Below, piece after piece: positions 1 through 5,108 of a stretch of 6,765 bases of DNA. The stretch lies in contig JBEBBU010000112.1 of NCBI GenBank assembly GCA_041158225.1, positions 1 to 6,765 on the forward strand. The letters run 5' to 3'. Each line of letters starts with the position of its first letter. Position 1 is the stretch's first letter. The notes beneath the pieces were generated by a model. That model saw nothing but the letters and a program-made list of their open reading frames with translations. It was not told the origin of the DNA and searched no databases. The stretch is from JBEBBU01 sp041158225. Its GTDB lineage: Bacteria; Pseudomonadota; Gammaproteobacteria; Methylococcales; Methylococcaceae. A program made the position numbers and the translations under genes.

Positions 1-509
1 ACATCAAACTCGACCACGCCATAACGCTCCGGATCGTGCACATGATAGGCAAAGACACTGGCACCCTTGCTGCGTCCTGACGCCGAGGCCAGCAGCCGCA
101 CCAGATCGTGCCCATGAAAGATATTGTCACCCAGCACCAGCGCCGAAGGGCCGCCCTGCAGGAAATCCCGCCCGATGATGAAAGCCTGTGCCAGACCATC
201 CGGCTTTGGCTGCACCGCATACTGCAACTGCATGCCCCACTGGCTACCATCCCCCAGCAGCGCCTGAAACCTTGGCGTATCCTCAGGCGTGGAAATCACC
301 AGCACCTCGCGGATACCGGCCAGCATCAGGGTACTGAGTGGATAGTAGATCATCGGTTTGTCATACACCGGCATCAGCTGCTTCGACACCGCCTGGGTCA
401 CCGGATACAGGCGCGTACCGGAGCCACCAGCGAGAATGATGCCGCGCCGGGCAGGCCCATGCGGCAGTACAGACGCTGCCGTAGTCTGGAAATTCAGGTG
501 ACTGCTCAT
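1..509 (-). CDS. rfbA: Glucose-1-phosphate thymidylyltransferase RfbA/RmlA, 5' part only (runs off left edge)
   Basis: The enzyme makes dTDP-glucose from glucose 1-phosphate and dTTP in the cytoplasm, the first step of dTDP-L-rhamnose synthesis. The window encodes the first 169 residues; the 3' end lies beyond base 1. The nucleotidyltransferase signature GGSGTRLYP is at residues 28-36, SKQLMPVYDKPMIYYPLS at 42-59, the TPEDTPRF stretch at 74-81, PDGLAQAFIIG at 103-113 and the metal-binding LGDN at 126-129; these match RfbA closely. The ATG at 509-507 overlaps the rfbD TGA (ATGA, 4 bases), with a GGAG about 11 bases upstream, so it is translationally coupled. From this start the protein carries about 17 extra N-terminal residues compared with the usual RfbA, which begins shortly before GIILAGG; no better internal start is visible. 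RffH is a paralogue with the same reaction, but the rfbC/rfbD neighbours favour RfbA. Confidence 0.95.
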   Translation of the reverse strand, partial: MSSHLNFQTTAASVLPHGPARRGIILAGGSGTRLYPVTQAVSKQLMPVYDKPMIYYPLSTLMLAGIREVLVISTPEDTPRFQALLGDGSQWGMQLQYAVQPKPDGLAQAFIIGRDFLQGGPSALVLGDNIFHGHDLVRLLASASGRSKGASVFAYHVHDPERYGVVEFD

Positions 510-1435
510 TGCTTGTCCATCTCCCAGTCAAACACATCACGCACCCCCTGCTGCCAGTCGGGCAGTGCCAGCCCAAACGTGGATCGCAACCGGCCGGTAT
601 CCAGGCGCGAGTTCTTCGGACGCGGTGCAGGCAAAGGATAGTCTTCGGTGGCAATCGGCAGGATGTCAGCTTCAGCCGCCAGCGCCAGCGGCAGCCCGCG
701 GGCCGCAGCCAGACGCCACACCTCACCGGCATAGCCGTGCCAGCTGGTAGAGCCGGCGGCCGCCAGATGGTAAAGGCCCCAGCGCGGGTCATCTGCGGGC
801 TGCCCGTCCATCTGCGCCAGCACATCCAGCGTCGTGGAGGCAATCAGTTCAGCGCTGGTCGGCGCTCCCCACTGATCCGCCACCACCCGGAGCTGGGGGC
901 GCTCCGCCATCAGGCGCAGCATGGTCCTGAGAAAATTATGCCCATGGCGCCCCAATACCCAGCTGGTGCGCAACAGCAGGTGTCGGCGGCAACCTGCCAT
1001 GACCGCCACCTCACCTTCATGCTTGCTGCGGCCATAAACCGAAAGCGGACAGGTGGCATCGGTCTCGGCATAAGGCGCAGTGCCGGTGCCGTCAAACACA
1101 TAATCCGTGGAATAGTGCACCAGCACCGCCCCCAGCGCTGCAGCCTCTTCAGCCAGCAGCGCGGGTGCCTCGGCATTCACCGCCATGGCCAGCGCTACTT
1201 CGGTTTCGGCACGATCGACCTGGGTGTAAGCAGCCGCATTGATGATGACCTGCGGCTGGCGCGCACGGATGATGGTGCGCAGGCTTTCAGGGTCGGCCAG
1301 ATCCGCTTCAGCCCGCGTCAACGCCTGCCAGCCAGGTATCTGTCGCCGTGCCAGTTCCGCCTGCAGTGCGCGCCCCACCTGGCCACCGGCCCCCAGTATC
1401 AGCATACCGCCCTGAGCCGTCATCCGCTCAGTCAT
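506..1435 (-). CDS. rfbD: dTDP-4-dehydrorhamnose reductase RfbD/RmlD
   Basis: The 309-residue cytoplasmic protein should reduce dTDP-4-dehydro-L-rhamnose to dTDP-L-rhamnose with NAD(P)H, the last step of the pathway. It is a short-chain dehydrogenase-like Rossmann protein: the dinucleotide-binding glycine motif GAGGQVG is at residues 15-21, NAAAYTQVDRAE at 66-77, the S/T of the catalytic set in STDYVFDG at 109-116, and the catalytic Tyr and Lys in YGRSK (Y134, K138). The substrate-domain motifs GAPTS (190-194) and RPKNSRLD (272-279) are typical of RmlD. Length is normal for the family. The ATG at 1435 overlaps the rfbC stop by 8 bases; ATGs at residue 5 (base 1423) and residue 11 are alternative starts that would leave the Rossmann motif intact. 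The stop overlaps the rfbA start by 4 bases. Confidence 0.95.
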   Translation of the reverse strand: MTERMTAQGGMLILGAGGQVGRALQAELARRQIPGWQALTRAEADLADPESLRTIIRARQPQVIINAAAYTQVDRAETEVALAMAVNAEAPALLAEEAAALGAVLVHYSTDYVFDGTGTAPYAETDATCPLSVYGRSKHEGEVAVMAGCRRHLLLRTSWVLGRHGHNFLRTMLRLMAERPQLRVVADQWGAPTSAELIASTTLDVLAQMDGQPADDPRWGLYHLAAAGSTSWHGYAGEVWRLAAARGLPLALAAEADILPIATEDYPLPAPRPKNSRLDTGRLRSTFGLALPDWQQGVRDVFDWEMDKQ

Positions 1436-1982
1436 AGCACTCTGCCGCCAGCAGACTTACGGCAGCGGCATCCTTGGCTGCCAGCTGCGGCATCAACCCA
1501 GCCAGCGGCCAGTCTATGGCCAGCTCCGGATCATCCCAGGCCAGACTGCGCTCATGTTCCGGCGACCAGTAATCCGTGGTCTTGTAGAGAAACTCTGCAT
1601 GCGGGCTGGTGACCAGAAAACCATGGGCAAAACCCGGCGGCACCCAGAGCTGGCGCCGGTTATCCGCGCTCAGTTCCACGCCGACCCACTGGCCAAAGCG
1701 CGGCGAACTGCGGCGCAGATCCACTGCCACATCAAACACCGCACCTTCCACCACCCGCACCAGCTTGCCCTGTGGCTGCATGATCTGGTAGTGCAGTCCA
1801 CGCAGCACCCCCTGCACGGAACGGCTGTGGTTATCCTGTACAAAATCAACGTCCAGACCGGTCGCCAGCTGGAAATCACGGCGGTTATAGCTCTCGAAGA
1901 AAAAACCACGCGCATCGCCAAACACGCGCGGCTCCAGTATCAGCACCTCCGGCAGGGCCGTAGACATTACGCTATAAGGCAT
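1428..1982 (-). CDS. rfbC: dTDP-4-dehydrorhamnose 3,5-epimerase RfbC/RmlC
   Basis: This 184-residue cytoplasmic cupin should epimerise dTDP-4-dehydro-6-deoxy-D-glucose at C3 and C5 to dTDP-4-dehydro-L-rhamnose. Visible family motifs are EPRVFGDARGFFFES (residues 17-31), QDNHSRS (49-55), VLRGLHYQ (59-66) with the probable catalytic H64, QGKLVRVVEGAVFDVAVDLR (71-90), the VPPGFAHGF turn (114-122) and FLYKTTDYWSPEHER (131-145) with the active-site Tyr. D171 is placed to be the partner of the His dyad. Length is normal. The ATG at 1982 is preceded by a perfect GGAGG at 7 bases and overlaps the preceding stop as TGATG, so it is preferred over the ATG at residue 6. It is the first of three overlapping rhamnose genes; rfbB, needed for the dehydratase step between RfbA and RfbC, is not in the window. 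Confidence 0.95.
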   Translation of the reverse strand: MPYSVMSTALPEVLILEPRVFGDARGFFFESYNRRDFQLATGLDVDFVQDNHSRSVQGVLRGLHYQIMQPQGKLVRVVEGAVFDVAVDLRRSSPRFGQWVGVELSADNRRQLWVPPGFAHGFLVTSPHAEFLYKTTDYWSPEHERSLAWDDPELAIDWPLAGLMPQLAAKDAAAVSLLAAECYD

Positions 1983-3388
1983 CAGTCATCCTCCGTATCC
2001 GTTGCAGCAGAACGGCGCCGGCGCCGCGGTCGCGAACCCAGATGGGCACTGACCCAGGCCAGCGCCAGCAGGGTGACATACAGTACGGCATTGGCCGGCA
2101 TCTGCAGATTGAAATCCACCCAGGAGTGAATCGCCATTGACATCAGCCCCATCACCGCTGCAAATGCCAGTCCACGCTGCATCGGATCCTGCTGGCGGCG
2201 CAGGGCACGCAGCGCCTGCCAGAAACACAGCAGCATAACACCTGCGAGCGGCAGCGCCCCGATCAGGCCAAACTCGCCGGCAAATTCCAGATAGTCATTG
2301 TGCAGATGATCCCATAGCTCGCCAGGCCGCACATCTTCGCCGGAAAACTGCGGAAACGCCGTGACAAAGGTGCCCGCGCCGGACCCCTGCCACAGATAAT
2401 GCTGCACATAAGGGTAGCCGTGATCCTTGAGATCCAGGCGGTCATCGAACTCCTGCTGGGTAGTGCTTTCCATACGCTCAGCCAGCTGTTCCAGACCAAA
2501 ATAGGAACCGACAAAAAACATGTCCACCAGCAGGATACTCACCCAGAGGATACCGGCCACATAGCGTGAAGCTTTCGAGGTCGCCAGCAGCAGATACAGG
2601 GTAGCGGCAATACTCAATGCAGCACCAAAGCCGACATTGCCCATGCGTGAACGCGTCAGCACCAGCCCGATGGCCATGATAACGGTCAGGATACGTAACG
2701 GTGCCATCTTGCTGAGCAGCAGGCCGGCGGCCTGATGCATCAGGTCACGCCAGGTACGCCCCGGACGCGTGAACTTGCCGCCAATCAGGAAACCGATACC
2801 CACCGCCAGCGTCATTTCCAGGTAGCCGGCCAGATGGTTGCGGTTAACAAAAGTACCTGTCGCCACGCCGACACCGTGGGTCTTGTGCCTGAAAAAGCCG
2901 TATTCCAGCCCTGACAGCGACATGAAACTGCCATAGAAAGCCTGGAAAGCGCCGGAGGCAATCAGCACATAGGCCAGCCAGCGCAGGCGCTGCTGGGTAT
3001 TCAGCGTCAGCAGGCACAGCCAGAACCACAGCATCAGCGCCAGCGACTGGTCGGCTTCCAGGCGCGTACGGTAAGCATCAAGACTGATGGCCTCCAGCCC
3101 CGGCAGACCTGCCTGACGGTACAGCCAGGCCACGGTGATGGCAAACAGCCCACCGGTCAGCGCCAGCCCCAGGCGTCTGCCTGCCATCCAGGCCGGCAGG
3201 CTACAGTGTCCCAGCGCCCAGCCCAGAATCCACAGTGAGGCCAGCACAAAGACGGCACCGTTCCAGAAACGCAGTGCCCAGTCCACATGACTGCCCAGCG
3301 GCAGTGGCGTCCACACCAGCAATAGCAGCAGGCCAATAAAAACAGCGGATTCCAGTCGGGAATCCTGGGGAATATCTCGGGATGACAT
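1982..3388 (-). CDS. Wzy_C / O-antigen ligase-family polytopic membrane protein (polysaccharide polymerase or ligase)
   Basis: This 468-residue inner-membrane protein has about ten to twelve hydrophobic segments (for example 14-31, 43-60, 75-90, 116-130, 137-156, 188-204, 232-245, 254-269, 278-296, 374-392, 406-422, 432-450). Motifs typical of the Wzy_C family (PF04932) are FVNRNHLAGYLEM at 180-192, TRSRMG at 245-250, the long periplasmic loop from about 297 to 372 ending in HLHNDYLEF (361-369), and HSWVDFNLQMPAN (421-433). Family knowledge: such proteins transfer undecaprenyl-linked glycans, either polymerising repeat units (Wzy) or ligating them to an acceptor (WaaL). Next to OPX and beta-barrel export genes, an exopolysaccharide polymerase role is the more likely inference. 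The C-terminal tail is cytoplasmic in character, with an Arg-rich run (454-459) followed by an acidic end. The ATG at 3388 follows the wecA-like stop by 7 bases with GAGG 5 bases upstream; the stop overlaps rfbC by one base (TGATG). Polymerase versus ligase cannot be settled from sequence alone. Confidence 0.85.
   Translation of the reverse strand: MSSRDIPQDSRLESAVFIGLLLLLVWTPLPLGSHVDWALRFWNGAVFVLASLWILGWALGHCSLPAWMAGRRLGLALTGGLFAITVAWLYRQAGLPGLEAISLDAYRTRLEADQSLALMLWFWLCLLTLNTQQRLRWLAYVLIASGAFQAFYGSFMSLSGLEYGFFRHKTHGVGVATGTFVNRNHLAGYLEMTLAVGIGFLIGGKFTRPGRTWRDLMHQAAGLLLSKMAPLRILTVIMAIGLVLTRSRMGNVGFGAALSIAATLYLLLATSKASRYVAGILWVSILLVDMFFVGSYFGLEQLAERMESTTQQEFDDRLDLKDHGYPYVQHYLWQGSGAGTFVTAFPQFSGEDVRPGELWDHLHNDYLEFAGEFGLIGALPLAGVMLLCFWQALRALRRQQDPMQRGLAFAAVMGLMSMAIHSWVDFNLQMPANAVLYVTLLALAWVSAHLGSRPRRRRRSAATDTEDD
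1990..1994 (-). promoter_or_regulatory. Consensus Shine-Dalgarno site GGAGG for rfbC
   Basis: On the minus strand GGAGG sits 7 bases before the ATG at 1982 and lies inside the last codons of the upstream ligase-family gene. It is the best ribosome-binding site in the window. It decides the rfbC start in favour of residue 1 over the in-frame ATG at residue 6, and suggests that the rhamnose genes can be initiated strongly in addition to coupling through the TGATG overlap. Confidence 0.75.
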
Positions 3389-3395
3389 CCTGACC

Positions 3396-4469
3396 TCAGT
3401 ATGGATGGGGGGGGAGATGGCGTCGCAGCCAGACGGTCAGCTTCTGGGGCCGCTTCAGCCCATACAGGTTGAGCAGCCAGAGCAGGATGAAGCCAGCAAA
3501 CATCACAACCTCGGGCAGATGCAGGTATTCTGCGCTCAGGCCTGCCAGGCCAAGACCCATGGATGCCAGAAAACACAGGCAGACCACCTGATTGACGCTG
3601 TAACCGGCATCCAGCAGCACATAATGCCAGTGCTGGCGGTCCGCATGGAAAGGACTGACACCCTGACGGATGCGCAGCAGCATCATGCTGCCCACTTCCA
3701 GTAGTGGATAAGCCACCAGCCACACCACCGTGATGGGACGCACCAGCGCCTGTTCGCTGCCGCCATGCCTGATAGCCATGACCGCCAGCACCCAGCCCAA
3801 CAGCAGGCTGCCAGCATCACCCATGAAAATGCAGGCACGCTGGCGGAAGGGATGACGCAGATTAAATACAAAGAAACCCATGATGGCGCCGATCAGCGCC
3901 ATCAGTTCCAGACTGGAAGCCGCATCGGCACTCTGCAGGCTCAGCAGCAGGAAGCAGCCAAGAGGCGGTAGCAGGATCGATCCCAGCAGGCCGTCCACAC
4001 CATCGACCATGTTCACCGCATTGATCAGGCCGACAATCGCCACGATGGTAAATACCGGCGCAACCACGGCTGGCATACCCACCTCGCCCAGCCCCAGCAG
4101 GTTGCCGAGATGGGTCACATGCAGACCGCTACCCAGTGCAATCAGGCCGGCAATCAGGAACTGCCCGCCAAACTTGACGCGCCAGCTCTGCTCGCGGTAA
4201 TCATCCAGCACCCCGGAAGCCAGCGTCAGCAGCAATGTGGCCAGCCACAAGCCGCCGTGTTGTGGCGCATGCTGCGGCAGCAGCAGTTGCACCAGCAGCA
4301 GCGTCAGACCAATGCACACCCCGCCGATCAGTGGCGTAGGATGGCTATGCTGGCGCCGCCCACCTGGATGGTCAATCAGCCCCATGCGGATGGCAGGCTG
4401 GAACAGCAGCCTGACCAGTAAGACCGTGAGCAGCAGCGCCAGTGGCAAGGCCAGAAACTGCCCACTCAT
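3396..4469 (-). CDS. WecA/MraY-family undecaprenyl-phosphate sugar-1-phosphate transferase
   Basis: This 357-residue polytopic inner-membrane enzyme should transfer a sugar 1-phosphate (GlcNAc-1-P in WecA) from a UDP-sugar to undecaprenyl phosphate, starting lipid-linked repeat-unit assembly at the cytoplasmic face. Family motifs are DHPGGRRQHSHPTPLIGG (33-50), LDDYRE with the Asp pair D89-D90 (88-93), NAVNMVDGVDGL (150-161), NLRHPFRQRACIFMGDAGS (203-221) and the cytoplasmic loop HADRQHWHY (275-283), which corresponds to DRQHIHH of WecA with Tyr in place of the last His. About eleven membrane segments fit the family. The ATG at 4469 overlaps the upstream stop as TGATG; the nearest SD-like GAGG is 13 bases away, so translation probably depends on coupling. 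The 3' end carries a C8 run. Substrate specificity (GlcNAc, GalNAc, QuiNAc, FucNAc) cannot be read from sequence, so no gene symbol is given. Confidence 0.87.
   Translation of the reverse strand: MSGQFLALPLALLLTVLLVRLLFQPAIRMGLIDHPGGRRQHSHPTPLIGGVCIGLTLLLVQLLLPQHAPQHGGLWLATLLLTLASGVLDDYREQSWRVKFGGQFLIAGLIALGSGLHVTHLGNLLGLGEVGMPAVVAPVFTIVAIVGLINAVNMVDGVDGLLGSILLPPLGCFLLLSLQSADAASSLELMALIGAIMGFFVFNLRHPFRQRACIFMGDAGSLLLGWVLAVMAIRHGGSEQALVRPITVVWLVAYPLLEVGSMMLLRIRQGVSPFHADRQHWHYVLLDAGYSVNQVVCLCFLASMGLGLAGLSAEYLHLPEVVMFAGFILLWLLNLYGLKRPQKLTVWLRRHLPPHPY
3407..3414 (-). repeat. C8 homopolymer tract at the 3' end of the wecA-like gene
   Basis: Eight consecutive G on the plus strand (C8 in the mRNA) encode L-P-P of the C-terminal RRHLPPHPY. 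The run ends 18 bases before the ATG of the next gene. It is the longest homopolymer I noticed in the window. Loss of one C would skip the TGA at 3398-3396 and enter the ligase frame with no intervening stop; gain of one C would open a different frame that also passes the TGA. Confidence 0.9.
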
Positions 4470-5029
4470 CAGAAGAAGCTTTCCTCGACCAGCACGATAT
4501 CGCCCGGCTGCACCCGGTCATTCAGATCAATATCCTGCGGTTCATGACTGGGATCATCCTCATGAATCACCACAATGCTGCGCCTTGCGGCACGTTCGGT
4601 AAAACCGCCGGCCAGCGCTACCGCCATATGCACGGTAAGGCCGGGCTGGTAGGGATAACCACCCGGCTCCCTGACTTCGCCGTTGATAAAGAACTGACGG
4701 TATTTGGCAATCTGCACATTCACCACCGGATCGACGATGAAACCCTCGCTCAGGCGCTTGCTGATGATTTTTTCCAGTTCGCTGACAGTAAGGCCACGCA
4801 CCCGGATTTCGCCGAGGAATGGATAGGATATGGTGCCGGCATCACTGAGAATGAAATCCAGGGTCAGATCCTTTTCCGCCAGTACGATGATACGGATTTC
4901 ATCGCCAGGGCCCATCTTGTACTCGGATGCCGCCGACTTGTGGCTGGGCACACTTGGGGCATTTTCTTCAGCATGCGCCACAAGGGCGAAGGTGATCAGC
5001 AGCATACACTGCAGCAATACTCGCATCAT
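4469..5029 (-). CDS. Short polysaccharide export (OPX) protein with Poly_export and one SLBB domain
   Basis: The 186-residue protein belongs to the Wza/OPX export family. A signal peptide covers residues 1-20 with a type I site after AHA; there is no convincing lipobox (C8 is too early), so it should be periplasmic rather than a lipoprotein. The Poly_export domain spans about 36-110, with YKMGPGDEIRI (37-47), YPFLGEIRVRGLT (69-81) and DPVVNVQI (100-107). A single SLBB domain follows (about 113-162) with INGEVREPGGYPY (115-127), then VQPGDIVLVEESFF at the end. Wza is about twice this length and has more SLBB repeats and a C-terminal amphipathic helix that forms the outer-membrane pore; these are absent here, yet the C-terminus looks complete. 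It therefore probably needs a partner in the outer membrane, and the adjacent beta-barrel gene is the obvious candidate. The ATG at 5029 has AGGA 9 bases upstream; an adjacent second ATG is an alternative. Confidence 0.9.
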   Translation of the reverse strand: MMRVLLQCMLLITFALVAHAEENAPSVPSHKSAASEYKMGPGDEIRIIVLAEKDLTLDFILSDAGTISYPFLGEIRVRGLTVSELEKIISKRLSEGFIVDPVVNVQIAKYRQFFINGEVREPGGYPYQPGLTVHMAVALAGGFTERAARRSIVVIHEDDPSHEPQDIDLNDRVQPGDIVLVEESFF

Positions 5030-5049
5030 TCTCTTTAGTCCTGCCTGAA

Positions 5050-5075
5050 CGGGTCAAACCCGGATCATCATCCGG
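5050..5075 (-). other. Two overlapping dyads in the OPX gene leader
   Basis: In the untranslated leader between the barrel and OPX genes lie CCGGAT-N4-ATCCGG (5060-5075, perfect 6-bp arms) and CGGGT-N3-ACCCG (5050-5062, perfect 5-bp arms). They share three bases, so the two hairpins could not both form fully in the mRNA. They lie just downstream of a TATAAT and about 20 bases before the start codon, where they could be an operator or a leader structure affecting translation. No T-run follows, so this is not a canonical terminator. Function is inferred only. Confidence 0.45.
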
Positions 5076-5077
5076 TA

Positions 5078-5100
5078 ATTATAAACACACAAACTGTCAA
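5078..5100 (-). promoter_or_regulatory. Candidate sigma70-like promoter upstream of the OPX gene (odd spacing)
   Basis: The minus strand carries a perfect TTGACA (5100-5095) and a perfect TATAAT (5083-5078) in the only sizeable non-coding gap, about 50 bases before the OPX start. The spacer is 11 bases rather than the usual 16 to 18, so the two hexamers cannot serve together as a normal promoter. With TATAAT as the -10, the hexamer at a 17-base spacer is a poor GCATTT. A local A+T-rich patch supports a promoter here, possibly dependent on an activator, that would let the export and synthesis genes be transcribed apart from trpS. Confidence 0.4.
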
Positions 5101-5108
5101 AAATGCCA

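Noticed and set aside
108..641. Plus-strand open frame of 177 codons at the left end
   Set aside because: It is antisense to rfbA, whose frame is open to the left edge and matches the family residue by residue.
509..1612. Open frame of 367 codons on the plus strand, opposite rfbD and rfbC
   Set aside because: It lies wholly antisense to two clearly recognised enzymes; its translation is rich in Arg, Gln, His and Pro without any domain motif, as expected of a G+C-rich shadow frame.
1956..1967. Alternative rfbC start at the in-frame ATG of residue 6
   Set aside because: The perfect GGAGG is 7 bases from the first ATG, which also overlaps the upstream stop; the resulting length fits the family.
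2012..2026. GC-only palindrome (GGCGCC repeated twice) in the Arg-rich tail of the ligase-family gene
   Set aside because: It is explained by alternating CGC/CGG Arg codons; no sign of a regulatory or mobile-element role.
3157..3723. Minus-strand open frame of 188 codons spanning the wecA-like/ligase junction
   Set aside because: It overlaps both genes in another frame with Cys, Trp and Arg-rich composition; it matters only as the frame reached if the C8 tract gained one base.
5006..5029. Lipoprotein signal in the OPX protein (LLQC at residues 5-8)
   Set aside because: The Cys comes after only seven residues with no room for a hydrophobic core; a normal type I site after AHA at residue 20 fits better.
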